A program made the translations under genes and the position numbers. The notes below the pieces were generated by a model. It saw nothing but the letters and a program-made list of their open reading frames with translations. It searched no databases and was not told the DNA's origin. Shown here in pieces: positions 47,041 through 56,937 of a stretch of DNA of 64,000 nt (its first letter is position 1; every line of letters starts with the position of its first letter). The DNA is from Methylopila jiangsuensis (GTDB taxonomy: Bacteria; Pseudomonadota; Alphaproteobacteria; Rhizobiales; Methylopilaceae): positions 558,001 to 622,000 of the forward strand of contig NZ_BSFK01000005.1 in the NCBI RefSeq assembly GCF_027922305.1, read 5' to 3'.

Positions 47041-47946
47041 ATGAACGCTCACTACCGCCGCGCGTCTCTGGTCGTCGAGGACGACCGTTCGGCCACGTTC
47101 TGGTCGTCGCGCCGGCCGACCATCGACCTGATCCCCGAACCGTCCCTGCTCCACCGCCTGCGTCCCGCCCTGCCCTACGCCGCCGCGGCGATCGCGGTCG
47201 CCGCCATGGTCACGGGCGCCGCGACGCTCGCGACCACGCCGATGATGACCGACGGCGTCGAGGATGTGGCGGCGCTGGACGCCCGCGCCATGGGGCTCGC
47301 CGCCGCGCTGGACCCCACCGGCCAGAACGAGCGCGACGCCGCCATGGACCGCAAGGTCGCCAAGATGCAGGCGGAGATGACGCGGCTGCGCCGGGCGCTG
47401 GATCAGTCGAAGAAGGGCCAGGCCGCGCTCGCCAAGACCGCGGCGGGACAGGAGGAGGTCAAAGGTCTCAAGGCCCGGATCGCCGAACTGGAGAAGACGC
47501 TCGACGCCTCGCGTCAGGCCTCCGCGGGCAAGATCGACGAGCTGACGAAGATGGTCGAGGCCGCCAGGGCGCAGGCCGCGACCGTGGAGACCGCCAAGGC
47601 CGAGCCCGTGAAGCCAGCCGAAAGCCCGCAGCTCGCCGATCTGCGAGACCGGGTTGAGAAGATCGAGAAGGCGTCCGCCGCCACCGTCGCGGACGCGGGC
47701 GCCAAGGCCTCCGATCCCGAGACCACCGGCAGCGTCGCGCCGGCCGATCCCTCGAGCTCGATCGTGAAGAACTGGACCGTGCTCGAGGTGCGGGACGGCG
47801 TCGCCCGGCTCGACGGCCGCCACGGCCTGATCGAGGTGAAGCGCGGCGACGACACGCCGGAGTTCGGCCGCGTCCGCGCCGTGGAGCGCCGGGACGGCCG
47901 CTGGGTGGTGGTCACCGAGCGCGGCCTCGTCCTCCAGCGCCCCTGA
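47041..47946 (+). CDS. Membrane-anchored coiled-coil hypothetical protein
   Basis: The 301-residue protein has one transmembrane segment at about 43-65 (LPYAAAAIAVAAMVTGAATLA), a coiled-coil region at about 95-175 (KVAKMQAEMTRLRRALD, KGLKARIAELEKTLDASRQ), a Lys/Pro/Ala linker and a C-terminal globular part of about 60 residues (WTVLEVRDGVARLDGRHGLIEVKRGDD). That end resembles the beta domain of envelope proteins with an SH3-like fold. The topology suggests a bitopic inner-membrane protein with a periplasmic stalk. No family name is recognised with confidence. ATG 47041 starts just after an unremarkable leader. Confidence 0.75.
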   Translation: MNAHYRRASLVVEDDRSATFWSSRRPTIDLIPEPSLLHRLRPALPYAAAAIAVAAMVTGAATLATTPMMTDGVEDVAALDARAMGLAAALDPTGQNERDAAMDRKVAKMQAEMTRLRRALDQSKKGQAALAKTAAGQEEVKGLKARIAELEKTLDASRQASAGKIDELTKMVEAARAQAATVETAKAEPVKPAESPQLADLRDRVEKIEKASAATVADAGAKASDPETTGSVAPADPSSSIVKNWTVLEVRDGVARLDGRHGLIEVKRGDDTPEFGRVRAVERRDGRWVVVTERGLVLQRP

Positions 47947-47959
47947 GCGCAGACGACGG

Positions 47960-49330
47960 TCAGTCCTTCGTCTTCGCCGCCTTCTTCGCCTTCTGAGCGG
48001 CGCGCAGGGACGCGGCGCGGCCCGGCTTCGTCACCTGCCGCGACCGGGCGATCGCGAGCGCGTCCGCCGGCACGTCCTCCGTCACCACGCTGCCGGTTCC
48101 CACATAGGCGCCGTCGCCCACCGTCACCGGCGCGATCAGCGCGGTGTTCGAGCCGATGAAGGCGTCGGCGCCGATGTCGGTGCGGAACTTGGACACGCCG
48201 TCGTAATTGCAGGTGATGGTTCCGGCGCCCAGATTGGCGCGCGCGCCGACGCGGGCGTCGCCCACGTAAGTGAGGTGGTTGAGCTTGGCGCCCTCCTCCA
48301 CCTGGGCGTTCTTCACCTCGACGAAGTTGCCGACCTTGGCGCCCGCGCCGAGCCTGGTCCCCGGCCGCAGCCGCGCGAACGGGCCGACCGAGACGCCGGG
48401 TCCGACCTCGGCCCCCTCCAGATGGCTGAAAGCGTGGATCACAGCGCCGTCGGCCACGGAGACGCCGGGGGCGAACACCACGTTCGGCTCCACCATGACG
48501 TCGCGGCCGAGGGCGGTGTCGTGGGAGAAGAACACCGTCTCCGGCGCGATCAGGGTGGCGCCGCCCTCCAGCGCCGCGGCGCGCAGGCGGTTCTGGAACG
48601 CCGCCTCCACGGCGGCGAGCTGCGCGCGGGTATTGACGCCCTGCACCTCCGCCTCCGGCGCGGCCTCCACCGCCACCACGAGGCCCGACCTCACCGCCAC
48701 CTCCACCACGTCGGTGAGATAGAACTCGCGCTTGGCGTTCTGGTCGCCGATGCGGTCGAGCAGGTCGAGCGCATGGGCGCCAGACAGCGACATCAGCCCG
48801 CCATTGGACAGGCGGATGGCGCGCTCTGCGTCGGTGGCGTCCTTCTCCTCGCGGATCGCCACCAGATTGGCGCCCTCGGAGATCAGCCGGCCGTAGCCGG
48901 TGGGGTCCTGCGCCTCGAAGCCCAGCACCGTCACGCCGGCGCCGCGGGCGAGCGGCGCCCGCAGGCGCCTCAGCGTCTCGGCCCGCACCAGCGGCGTGTC
49001 GCCATAGACGATCAGCACGTCGTCATAGCCCTCCGCCAGCGCCTCGCGGGCGGCGAGCACGGCGTGGGCGGTGCCCCGGCGCTCCTCCTGCACATAGACG
49101 CGGGCCTCGGGGGCGAGCCGTTTCGTCTCCGCCGCCACGTCCTCCCGGCCCGGTCCAACGACCACCGCCAGCGCCTCGGAGCCCGCGTCCCGCGCCGCCG
49201 CCAGCACATGGCCGAGCAGCGACCGGCCCGCGGCGCGGTGCAGCACCTTCGGCAGGTCGGAGCGCATGCGCGTGCCCTCGCCGGCCGCAAGCACGATGGT
49301 GAGGCAACGGCGGGCGGCGGAGGCGGTCAT
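47960..49330 (-). CDS. glmU: Bifunctional UDP-N-acetylglucosamine pyrophosphorylase / glucosamine-1-phosphate N-acetyltransferase
   Basis: The 456-residue enzyme makes UDP-GlcNAc for peptidoglycan and LPS. The N-terminal uridylyltransferase has [18 protein letters not shown] at 14-31, then [18 protein letters not shown] and [14 protein letters not shown]. The left-handed beta-helix with hexapeptide repeats occupies the second half ([37 protein letters not shown]), ending in a short basic tail ([14 protein letters not shown]). It is monocistronic, convergent with the coiled-coil gene by a 13-base gap. Confidence 0.97.
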   Translation of the reverse strand: MTASAARRCLTIVLAAGEGTRMRSDLPKVLHRAAGRSLLGHVLAAARDAGSEALAVVVGPGREDVAAETKRLAPEARVYVQEERRGTAHAVLAAREALAEGYDDVLIVYGDTPLVRAETLRRLRAPLARGAGVTVLGFEAQDPTGYGRLISEGANLVAIREEKDATDAERAIRLSNGGLMSLSGAHALDLLDRIGDQNAKREFYLTDVVEVAVRSGLVVAVEAAPEAEVQGVNTRAQLAAVEAAFQNRLRAAALEGGATLIAPETVFFSHDTALGRDVMVEPNVVFAPGVSVADGAVIHAFSHLEGAEVGPGVSVGPFARLRPGTRLGAGAKVGNFVEVKNAQVEEGAKLNHLTYVGDARVGARANLGAGTITCNYDGVSKFRTDIGADAFIGSNTALIAPVTVGDGAYVGTGSVVTEDVPADALAIARSRQVTKPGRAASLRAAQKAKKAAKTKD

Positions 49331-49530
49331 AAGCGGTCCCGGATCTTCGGCGTGGCGGCGCGCCCGCTGAATCAGGACGCGGAGGAACCTTGGCCGCAAT
49401 TCGCCACGCCCCGCAACCTCGCGCGACGATGGATTTCCACGCGGTCGATCATCCGACTCAGGTATCGTCCGCGCACCAATGTTTTCTCCCCGGCATCGGC
49501 GGAGCCGCATGCCGCCATCGGGATCCGCGC

Positions 49531-50118
49531 GTGACCCACGACCCCCTTCCCGACCCCTATGACGTCGTCCACCGGCTCGACCGGCCGACGCCGCCCATGG
49601 TGTGGGGCGTGGTGATGGCCGCGGCGCTGGCCGCCGCCGGCTTCGCGGCGTTCCGCGGCGCCGGCCACGAGGACGCCGTGGCGGACGCTTCGGCGCAGCA
49701 GGTGGAGCGGCTGGAGCGCGAGGTGCGACGCATCGCAGCGGAGCGCGACGATCTTTCCCGCCGCATGGCCTTGCTCGAACGCGGCGTCGGCGAGATGAAG
49801 ATCGCCGCCATCGCCCAGCGCCCGACGGACACCACAGGCTCGATCGGCGCCGGCGCCGGGGCGTTCGCGCTGGCGCTCGGCGTGGAGATGTCGACGGATG
49901 CGGCGCGCCGCCGCTGGAGCGCCCTGGGCGCCCGCTATCCCCGCGCGCTCTCGGGGCTGTCGCTTCGGCTGGCCCGGCGTCCGGGCGGCGCGGTGGAGCT
50001 GCTGGCGGGTCCCTTCGCCACCTCTGAGGCGGCCGGCAGGGCCTGCGTCGAACTCGCCGGGCCGGCGACGCCCTGCGGCGCGGCCCCCTTCACCGGCGAG
50101 CCGATCGAGAAGCTGTGA
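49531..50118 (+). CDS. Membrane protein with SPOR-like C-terminal domain
   Basis: The frame encodes 195 residues from GTG 49531. One transmembrane segment ([19 protein letters not shown]) is followed by a heptad-like helix ([26 protein letters not shown]) and a C-terminal domain of about 75 residues ([21 protein letters not shown] to [19 protein letters not shown]) resembling SPOR peptidoglycan-binding domains. The start is uncertain, because TTG 49390 with GGAGG four bases before it gives a longer frame. Location near opgGH and glmU suggests envelope function. Specific binding to glycan is inference. Confidence 0.65.
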   Translation: MTHDPLPDPYDVVHRLDRPTPPMVWGVVMAAALAAAGFAAFRGAGHEDAVADASAQQVERLEREVRRIAAERDDLSRRMALLERGVGEMKIAAIAQRPTDTTGSIGAGAGAFALALGVEMSTDAARRRWSALGARYPRALSGLSLRLARRPGGAVELLAGPFATSEAAGRACVELAGPATPCGAAPFTGEPIEKL

Positions 50119-50259
50119 TTTTCGCCCCAGGCTTCGGCCGTGAGCGATATTTCGGCGCCGGCGCATTGGAAATCATCCCTGTCTGCAGCATTATTCAGGC
50201 CTCGTCTCAATGTCGAATGGCTCTCAGACGGGCGGTGACGCCCGTGTCTTTCATCGCCC

Positions 50260-51804
50260 ATGAACCGTCGCAGCTTCCTCGCAGGCGCGCTCGCCGCGCC
50301 CATGATCGCCACGGCCCGCGCGCAGGACGCGCCGAAGCCCGACGCGCCGCCGCCTCCGCCGGACCTGTTCGCGGAGAACGCGCCGTTCTCGCGGGAGGCG
50401 CTGGACGAGACCGCGCGCCTGCTGTCGACCCGGCCCTATGAGGCGCCGGCGAGCCAGCTTCCCAACGGCTACGCCGATCTGGCGCAGGACGTGTTCCGCT
50501 CCATCAGGACCGCGCCCGGCCGCTCCATCTGGGCGCAGGACAATCGCGGCGTCACCGTGGACCTGCTGCCGGGCGGCTGGATCTACCGCTCGCCGGTGCG
50601 CGTCTCCCTGATCGAGGACGGCAAGGTCCGGCCGGCGCCGAACGACGCCTCGTGGTTCGACTTCGGGCGCGCCCCCCCGCCGCCCGCGGACAGGCCGTTC
50701 CCGTTCTCCGGCATCTCCGCGAGCGCCGCCATCGACGCGCAAGGCGCGCTCCGGGAGTTCGCCCAGTTCCAGGGCGGCGCCATCTTCCGCGCTCTGGCGC
50801 GGGGCCAGGTGTTCGGCGCCTCCGCCCGCGGCCTCGCCATCGACACCGGCGAGCCCAACGGCGAGGAGTTCCCGCTGTTCCGCGCTCTCTGGGTGGAGCG
50901 TCCGCAGGCCGCCGCCAACACGCTGGAGGTCTACGCCCTGCTCGACAGCCGCCGGGTGACCGGCGCCTACCGCCTGACGCTGCGGCCGGGCGAGATCACC
51001 GTAGTCGACGTGGAGTTCACGCTGTTCCCGCGGGAGGAGCTTGGCCATGTGGGCGTGGCGCCCATGACCTCCACGTTCTATTTCGGCCCGAACGACCGCG
51101 CCGGCGTCGATGACGTCCGCGGCCGGGCGCACCGTTCCGAGGGCCTGCAGATCTGGAACGGCGGCGGCGAATGGATCTGGCGTCCGCTGTCCAACCCGAC
51201 CGAGCTTCAGATCAGCGTGTTCACGGACAGAAATCCCCGCGGCTTCGGCCTGCTGCAGCGGCAGCGCGCCTTTCCGGCCTACAACGACCTCAACCGCCGC
51301 TACGACCGCATGCCGAGCGCCTGGGTGGAGCCGATCGGCGACTGGGACGAGGGCCAGTTCCAGCTGCTCGAGATCCCGACCGAGTCCGACGTCAACGAGA
51401 ACATCTACTGCTACTGGCGGCCCAAGGCCCCGTTGAAGCCGGGCGAGCGTTTCTCCCGCGCCTATCGCCTGCACTGGTGCTGGACGCCGCCCGACCGGCC
51501 CGCGGGCGCGGTGTGCGCGGGCACCTATTGCGGCGCGGCCGGCGGGCGGCGGCGCCGCTTCGTGGTGGATTTCGCAGGCGACGCCGTGGCCGACCCGAAC
51601 CGGGCCGCGCAGATCCGCCCCATGGTGAGCGCGACGGTCGGCCAGATCCGCGATCCGCAAGGCCGCCACAATCCCGAGATCAAAGGCTACCGCGTCACCT
51701 TCGACCTTGATCCTGGCAACGAGGAGCTGAGCGAGCTGCGCATGGTGCTTGAAGCCGACGGAAAGCCGGTCAGCGAGACCTGGCTGTATCGATGGACCGC
51801 ATGA
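50260..51804 (+). CDS. opgG: Periplasmic glucan biosynthesis protein, OpgG/OpgD family
   Basis: The 514-residue protein has a Tat-type signal (MNRRSFLAGALAAPMIATARA), which is more like OpgD than E. coli OpgG. The body shows the family pattern: VTVDLLPGGWIYRSPVRV, ALWVERPQAAANTLEVYALLDS, PMTSTFYFGPNDRAGVDDVRGRAH, SNPTELQISVFTDRNPRGFGL and a C-terminal immunoglobulin-like domain. It acts in the periplasm on osmoregulated periplasmic glucans made by OpgH, probably in branching or backbone modification. Its last bases overlap opgH by 13, so the two are coupled. Confidence 0.9.
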   Translation: MNRRSFLAGALAAPMIATARAQDAPKPDAPPPPPDLFAENAPFSREALDETARLLSTRPYEAPASQLPNGYADLAQDVFRSIRTAPGRSIWAQDNRGVTVDLLPGGWIYRSPVRVSLIEDGKVRPAPNDASWFDFGRAPPPPADRPFPFSGISASAAIDAQGALREFAQFQGGAIFRALARGQVFGASARGLAIDTGEPNGEEFPLFRALWVERPQAAANTLEVYALLDSRRVTGAYRLTLRPGEITVVDVEFTLFPREELGHVGVAPMTSTFYFGPNDRAGVDDVRGRAHRSEGLQIWNGGGEWIWRPLSNPTELQISVFTDRNPRGFGLLQRQRAFPAYNDLNRRYDRMPSAWVEPIGDWDEGQFQLLEIPTESDVNENIYCYWRPKAPLKPGERFSRAYRLHWCWTPPDRPAGAVCAGTYCGAAGGRRRRFVVDFAGDAVADPNRAAQIRPMVSATVGQIRDPQGRHNPEIKGYRVTFDLDPGNEELSELRMVLEADGKPVSETWLYRWTA

Positions 51805-53978
51805 CGACGGACGCCGAACCGCTCCGGGCCGCCGCGCCCGAAACGCCCTTCACGCCCGCGCTGCCGCCCGAACGGCCGCTGGAGATGCCGGCCCAGCCGC
51901 TGAAGAGCTGGTCGAAGGATCAGGTCCGGCCGCTCGCGAACCCCGCCGGCTGGCGGACGCCCGTCTTCAGCCGGCTCGTGGTGGCGGCGGTCACGCTCGC
52001 CACCGTCGTCATCGGCGCCTCGCAGATGTACCGGGTGGTCGAGGTCGGCGGCGTCACCGTTCTCGAATGGGCGCTGCTCGTCCTGTTCGTGGTCAATTTC
52101 TCCTGGATCGCGCTCGCCTTCGCCAGCTCCATCGTGGGTTTCGGCGCCCTGTTCGGCCGCGCGGCGCTGAAGCAGCCGGAGCTGCCGGCCACGCTGTCGT
52201 CCCGCACCGCGGTGGTGATGCCGATCTACAACGAGCAGCCGAGCCGGGTGTTCGGCGCGGTGGGCGCGGTCGCCGAGGACATCCGCCGCCTCGGCTTCAA
52301 CCCGCATTTCGACTACTTCCTGCTCTCCGACACCACCGATCCCGACGTGTGGATCGCGGAGGAGAAGGCGTTCCTGCTGCTGCGCGCGCAGCTCGGGCCG
52401 GACATCAACCTCTATTACCGCCACCGCGCCAAGAACCACCGCCGCAAGGCCGGCAACATCGAGGACTTCGTCGTCCGCTGGGGCGGCGCGTATGATCATA
52501 TGCTGATCTTCGACGCCGACAGCCTGATGACCGGCCATGCGGTGATCGCGCTCGCCTCCGCCATGGAGAACGACCCGGACGCCGGCATCATCCAGACCCT
52601 GCCGCTGGTCATCAACCGCAACACGCTGTTCGCCCGGCTGCAGCAGTTCGCGAGCCGGGTCTACGGGCCGGTGATCGCCGCCGGCATCTCGGTCTGGTAC
52701 GGCCGCGACGGCAACTACTGGGGCCACAACGCCATCATCCGCGTGCAGGCCTTCGCGGAAGGCGCCGGCCTGCCGGACCTGCCCGGCAAGCCGCCCTTCG
52801 GCGGGCTGATCCTGTCCCACGACTTCGTGGAGGCGGCGCTGATCCGCCGCAAGGGCTGGGCGGTCTACATGCTGCCCCGGATCGAAGGCTCCTACGAGGA
52901 GAGCCCGCCGTCGCTGATCGACGTGGGCCAGCGCGACCGGCGCTGGTGCCAGGGCAACCTGCAGCATTCGGCCCTGCTCACCACCCGCGGCCTGCATCCG
53001 CTGTCCCGGCACCACTTCCTGAACGGCATCTTCTCCTATCTGGCCTCGCCGTTCTGGATGTTCATGCTGCTCTGCGGCCTCGCGCTCGCCCTGCAGGCGA
53101 ACTTCATCCGGCCGGAATACTTCACCGACGAGTTCTCGCTGTTCCCGGCCTGGCCGCGCTTCGACGCCGAACGCGCGCTTCAGCTGTTCGGCGCCACCAT
53201 GGCGATCCTGATCGCGCCCAAGCTGTTCGGCCTGATCATCCACCTGATGGACGGCCCGGCCCGGCGCGCGGGCGGCGGCTTCATCCGCATCATCGTCTCG
53301 GCGGTGATCGAGATCATCATGTCGTCGCTGATCGCGCCGGTGATGATGCTGGTGCAGTCCGGCTCGGTGTTCCAGATCCTGCTGGGTCAGGCCACCGGCT
53401 GGAACCCCCAGCGGCGCGACGACGGCTCGATCCCCTTCTCCGACATCGTGCGCCGGCACCGCTGGCACACCGCGCTCGGCGTGGTGACGTTGATCACCGC
53501 GCTGATGATCGCGCCGTCGCTTGCGGGCTGGATGTCGCCCACCATCGCGGGCCTGCTGATGGCGATCCCGCTGTCGTGGCTCTCCGGCCATCTGGGCTCG
53601 GGCCTCGCGCTGAAGCGACTCGGCCTGCTGCTGATTCCCGAGGAGACCAAAACGCCGGAGATCGCGGCGCTCGCCCGCGAGAGCGGCCGCAAGCTGGCGG
53701 AGGCGGGCTCCGACAACGTGGACGGGCTCGCGGCGCTGCACGCCGATCCCGCCTTCTTCGAGGCGCATGAGCGCATGCTGCCTCCGGCGCCCCGCCGCCC
53801 CCGCGGCGCGATCGAGGCCGACCGGGTCATCGCCGGCGCCAAGCTGTCCGAGGCGGAGACGCTGGCCGAAGCGCAGAGCTGGCTGACGCCGAAGGAGCGC
53901 GCCATCGTGCTGCACGACCGCGCTTTGCTCGATCTGCTGGCGCGCCTGCCGGCGGCGGAGGCGGGCGATCGGCCATGA
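51792..53978 (+). CDS. opgH: Glucans biosynthesis glucosyltransferase H
   Basis: The 728-residue inner-membrane family 2 glycosyltransferase polymerises beta-glucan for osmoregulated periplasmic glucans. It has two N-terminal spans, the nucleotide-sugar domain with VVMPIYNEQPSRVFGA, LLSDTTDPDV, FDADSLMTGH (DxD-like), HDFVEAALIRRKGW and QRDRRWCQGNLQH (QxxRW), then several C-terminal spans (FWMFMLLCGLALAL, IIVSAVIEIIMSSLIAPVMML and others) and a charged tail. It starts 13 bases before opgG ends; an ATG at 51801 is also possible. Transcription ends in a strong terminator downstream. Confidence 0.95.
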   Translation: MDRMTTDAEPLRAAAPETPFTPALPPERPLEMPAQPLKSWSKDQVRPLANPAGWRTPVFSRLVVAAVTLATVVIGASQMYRVVEVGGVTVLEWALLVLFVVNFSWIALAFASSIVGFGALFGRAALKQPELPATLSSRTAVVMPIYNEQPSRVFGAVGAVAEDIRRLGFNPHFDYFLLSDTTDPDVWIAEEKAFLLLRAQLGPDINLYYRHRAKNHRRKAGNIEDFVVRWGGAYDHMLIFDADSLMTGHAVIALASAMENDPDAGIIQTLPLVINRNTLFARLQQFASRVYGPVIAAGISVWYGRDGNYWGHNAIIRVQAFAEGAGLPDLPGKPPFGGLILSHDFVEAALIRRKGWAVYMLPRIEGSYEESPPSLIDVGQRDRRWCQGNLQHSALLTTRGLHPLSRHHFLNGIFSYLASPFWMFMLLCGLALALQANFIRPEYFTDEFSLFPAWPRFDAERALQLFGATMAILIAPKLFGLIIHLMDGPARRAGGGFIRIIVSAVIEIIMSSLIAPVMMLVQSGSVFQILLGQATGWNPQRRDDGSIPFSDIVRRHRWHTALGVVTLITALMIAPSLAGWMSPTIAGLLMAIPLSWLSGHLGSGLALKRLGLLLIPEETKTPEIAALARESGRKLAEAGSDNVDGLAALHADPAFFEAHERMLPPAPRRPRGAIEADRVIAGAKLSEAETLAEAQSWLTPKERAIVLHDRALLDLLARLPAAEAGDRP

Positions 53979-54027
53979 TCCGTCCGACCGGGCGCTTCGT
54001 AGAAAAAGTTCGTGCGAACGGAACCTT

Positions 54028-54069
54028 CCCGCGGAGGCGGCGTTCTAACCGGCGTAAACCCTCCGCGGG
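54028..54069. terminator. Hairpin upstream of the main opgH terminator
   Basis: CCCGCGGAGG at 54028-54037 pairs exactly with CCTCCGCGGG at 54060-54069 around a 22-base loop; CGTTTTCC follows. Located 50 bases after opgH it may assist transcript ending or protect the 3' end. Confidence 0.45.
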
Positions 54070-54107
54070 CGTTTTCCGACCCCGTAACTGAACTCTCTTC
54101 AATCCCC

Positions 54108-54138
54108 AGCCGCCCGCGCCCCGGGCGGCTTTTTTTTT
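54108..54138 (+). terminator. Rho-independent terminator for opgGH
   Basis: AGCCGCCCG at 54108-54116 pairs perfectly with CGGGCGGCT at 54122-54130 around a 5-base loop. Nine T residues follow immediately (54130-54138). It is the clearest intrinsic terminator of the window. Confidence 0.92.
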
Positions 54139-54149
54139 GGCCCGCCCCG

Positions 54150-55403
54150 TCAGACCTCAAGCGCCGCTTCGAAGGACAGGAAGCCGATCAGGTCGCCCTC
54201 GCGCACCTCCGCCCGTCCGGCGGGAATGACCGCGAGCCCCTCCGCAGCGATCAGGGGCGCGAGCCGGGCGGAGCCGCCGCGGCCGAGCTTCCTCACCCGA
54301 GGCAGCCCGCCGGGTCCCACGCCGTCCAGCACCGCAGGCGCGAACTCCGTGCGGCCTCCGGGCCCCTTCTGGGCGAAGCCCGCCTCCACGGACAGCGGAC
54401 GCAGCGGACGCGCCTCGACGCCCGCGAGCCGCTCCAGGACCACGCGTCCGATCAGCATGTGGCCCACGAGCGCGGCGAACGGGTTGCCCGGCAGCCCAAC
54501 CAGCGCCGCCCGCCCCACCCGGCCGGCGACGATGGGCTTGCCCGGCTTGATCGCCACCCTGGCGAGGCCGAGCGTTCCGCCCGCCGCGGCGACGGCGCCC
54601 GCGAGATGGTCCTCGTCGCCGACGGAGGTGGCGCCGCTGGTCACGATCACGTCGCAGCGCGCGCCGGCCTGTTCGAGCAGCGCCGTCAGGGCCTCGGGCT
54701 CGTCCGGGCCGACGCCGAGGTCCACGACGTCGTAGGCCGGCCGGGCGAGGATGCCCGCCAGCATGGGGCGGTTGGCGTCGTAGATGCGGCCGGGCCGGAG
54801 CGGCGCGCCGGCTTCGGTGAGTTCATCGCCGGTGGAGAGCAGCCCCACCACCACGCGACGCCGGACCAGGGCGCGGCTGACGCCCGCCGCCGCCAGAATG
54901 GCGAGGTGACGACCGTCCATCGCCGCGCCAGCCGGAACCAGCACGTCGCCCTCCGCCACGTCCTCGCCCCGGCGGCGCACGTTGGCCCCCTCCTCCAGCG
55001 CCGCGCGAAGCGTGATGTCGTCGCCCTCTCGCGTCACCCGCTCCTGCATCACCACGGCGCGGGCGCCGGGCGGCAGCGGCGCGCCGGTGAAGATGCGCAC
55101 CGCCTCGCCGGGCGCGAGCGCGTCGCGCAGGCCCTCCGAGCCCGCGGCGAGCCGCCCGCGCAGCACATGGCGCAGGCGGGCGGGATCGGCCACGGCGTAA
55201 CCGTCCATGGCGGAATGATCGAACGGCGGCAGCGGCGTCGGGCTCGCCACCGGCCCGGCCAGCACCCGGCCGCGCAGCTCCGCGAACGCAAGCTCCTCAA
55301 CGCCCACCGGCCCGCCGACCAGCGCCGCCGCCTGCGCCCGCGCGCTCTCGATGTCGAGCAGGCCGGGATCGGCGCAGATGTCGGTGAACGCCGCGTCGGT
55401 CAC
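54150..55403 (-). CDS. moeA: Molybdopterin molybdenumtransferase
   Basis: The 417-residue protein inserts molybdate into adenylylated molybdopterin. It shows PFDHSAMDGYAVAD near 60-73, FTGAPLPPGARAVVMQE, RPGIYDANRPMLAG (here RPGRIYDANRP), VTSGATSVGDEDH with the conserved SGG-like loop, KPGKPIVAGRVG and LPGNPFAALVGHMLI. The C-terminal domain ends SFEAALEV. GTG 55403 overlaps the preceding gene's stop by 4 bases. It is the last gene of the compact minus-strand group. Confidence 0.94.
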   Translation of the reverse strand: MTDAAFTDICADPGLLDIESARAQAAALVGGPVGVEELAFAELRGRVLAGPVASPTPLPPFDHSAMDGYAVADPARLRHVLRGRLAAGSEGLRDALAPGEAVRIFTGAPLPPGARAVVMQERVTREGDDITLRAALEEGANVRRRGEDVAEGDVLVPAGAAMDGRHLAILAAAGVSRALVRRRVVVGLLSTGDELTEAGAPLRPGRIYDANRPMLAGILARPAYDVVDLGVGPDEPEALTALLEQAGARCDVIVTSGATSVGDEDHLAGAVAAAGGTLGLARVAIKPGKPIVAGRVGRAALVGLPGNPFAALVGHMLIGRVVLERLAGVEARPLRPLSVEAGFAQKGPGGRTEFAPAVLDGVGPGGLPRVRKLGRGGSARLAPLIAAEGLAVIPAGRAEVREGDLIGFLSFEAALEV

Positions 55404-55780
55404 GCGTCGGTCTCGTCGATGCGCATGCGCCGGCCCCGTCGGTCGAAGAAGGCGCCCTCGTTCAGCGCCAGACGGTCGTCGTCGATCATGGCCTCCATAC
55501 GCCGCAGCTCGATCCGCGCCAGCGGCTCCTCCAGCGGCCCGCCGGCGGAGGAGCGCCCGATGAAGAACGCCGCGCCGTCCCACGCGCCGGGGGCGGTGGC
55601 GAACATGCGGCGCACCGCAGTCCACTCCACCTCGTCGCCGATGACGTGAAAGAAGGTGGAGGCCACCGGCGCCGCGTCGCGCTCGGATATCTCCACCAGC
55701 ACGGTCAGCGCCGTGAAGGCTCCGCCTCGAGCGAATTCGGCCTTCACCCAGTCGTCGAAATCAAGCGTCGCGCCGGCCAT
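55400..55780 (-). CDS. Hypothetical protein upstream of moeA
   Basis: The 126-residue protein (MAGATLDFDDWVKAEFARGG to RRGRRMRIDETDA) has no signal peptide or membrane segment. It is acidic overall with a mixed alpha/beta look; GAWDGAAFFIGRSSAGGPLEEP is a notable glycine-rich stretch. ATG 55780 has no strong ribosome-binding site; a GTG nine bases upstream is possible. Its stop overlaps the moeA start (GTGA), so it is likely co-expressed with molybdenum cofactor synthesis. No family is recognised. Confidence 0.7.
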   Translation of the reverse strand: MAGATLDFDDWVKAEFARGGAFTALTVLVEISERDAAPVASTFFHVIGDEVEWTAVRRMFATAPGAWDGAAFFIGRSSAGGPLEEPLARIELRRMEAMIDDDRLALNEGAFFDRRGRRMRIDETDA

Positions 55781-55947
55781 GGAGCCCACAGGAAGAGGGT
55801 GGACGGAAAGGGGGACGAAAAGCGCCGGCGAACCTCGCGATCTCAGGCGCTTAAGCGGGCCCCGTCTGCGCGGCATACAGGGTTCGCCCGGCGATCTCAA
55901 ATGGCGCGTGCGGCGCCGGGCTTTGCGCGGGGGCGGCGCGCCGGAGG

Positions 55948-56937
55948 CTAGAAGTGGTTCCAGCTCCCGCGCTGGAAGATCATCTCCCGGCCGTGGCGCT
56001 CCACGCGCACGGCCGAGCCTTCGGTGAGCACGCCGATGTCCGCCACCCGCACGCCGAGCGAGATCGCCTCGGCCTCGAAGGCCTCCGCGTCCTCCGGGTC
56101 GATGGCGAGCAGGATCTCGTAGTCGTCGCCGCCGGTGAGCGCGGAGCCGAGCGCCGGAGGATCGAGCCGGGCGGCGCGCGCCACGCCCGAGGACAGCGGC
56201 ACCCGCACCGCGTCGATCACCGCGCCCACGCGGGAGGCCTCCGCGAGCTTGCGCACGTCGCCGATCAGCCCGTCCGACACGTCCATGGAGGCCGTTCCAT
56301 AGGCGCCCACCACGCTTGCCAGCGCCACCCGCGGCTCGGGCAGCAGGTAGCGGTCGAGCAGCGCCTCCTTCTCGGCGCGGCTCAGGTCCCACAGCCGGCC
56401 GAGCCGTTCGTCCTGCCGCAGCATCAGGCCGAGCGCGGCGTCGCCGATGGTGCCGGTGACGTAGAGCCGCTGCCCCGGCGCGGCGCCGTCCCGGCGGGGC
56501 ACATGGCCCTCCGCCGCGTGGCCGAAGGCGGTGATGGAGATGACGAGCCCGCCGGGAGAGCGCACCGTGTCGCCGCCGAGCAGCGAGACGCCGAACTCCT
56601 CCTGGTCGATGGCGAGGCCTTCGGAGAAGGCTTCGAGCCAGTCCTCGTCCCACACGTCCGGCAGGGCGAGCGTGACCAGATAGCCCGTGGGCCGGGCGCC
56701 CTTGGCGGCGAGGTCGGACAGGTTCACCCGCAGCGCCTTGCGCGCCACGGCGTCAGCGGGATCGTCGGGGAAGAAATGCACGCCCGCCACCACCGCGTCG
56801 GTGGTGACCACCAGCTCCTTGCCGAAGGCGTGGGGAATGGTGGCGGCGTCGTCGGTGAGGCCCGCCGCCCCCGGCGCGGTGGCGAGCGGGCGGAAATAGC
56901 GGGCGATGAGCCCGAATTCGTCCAGCCGGCCGCTCAC
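55948..56937 (-). CDS. thiL: Thiamine-monophosphate kinase
   Basis: The 329-residue kinase converts thiamine monophosphate to thiamine diphosphate. Motifs include LTDDAATIP and VVTTDAVVAGVHFFPD near the N-terminus, KALRVNLSDLAAKGARP, GGDTVRSPGGLVIS, the DVSDGLIGDVRKLAEAS loop and LTGGDDYEIL. It starts at GTG 56937 overlapping the COQ10-like gene stop by 4 bases. The gap to the downstream small gene is 167 bases, so a new promoter for the moeA part is possible. Confidence 0.95.
   Translation of the reverse strand: MSGRLDEFGLIARYFRPLATAPGAAGLTDDAATIPHAFGKELVVTTDAVVAGVHFFPDDPADAVARKALRVNLSDLAAKGARPTGYLVTLALPDVWDEDWLEAFSEGLAIDQEEFGVSLLGGDTVRSPGGLVISITAFGHAAEGHVPRRDGAAPGQRLYVTGTIGDAALGLMLRQDERLGRLWDLSRAEKEALLDRYLLPEPRVALASVVGAYGTASMDVSDGLIGDVRKLAEASRVGAVIDAVRVPLSSGVARAARLDPPALGSALTGGDDYEILLAIDPEDAEAFEAEAISLGVRVADIGVLTEGSAVRVERHGREMIFQRGSWNHF

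Noticed and set aside
51687-53915. Long minus-strand frame opposite opgH
   Set aside because: Antisense to opgH with its recognised glycosyltransferase motifs; composition is that of a shadow frame.
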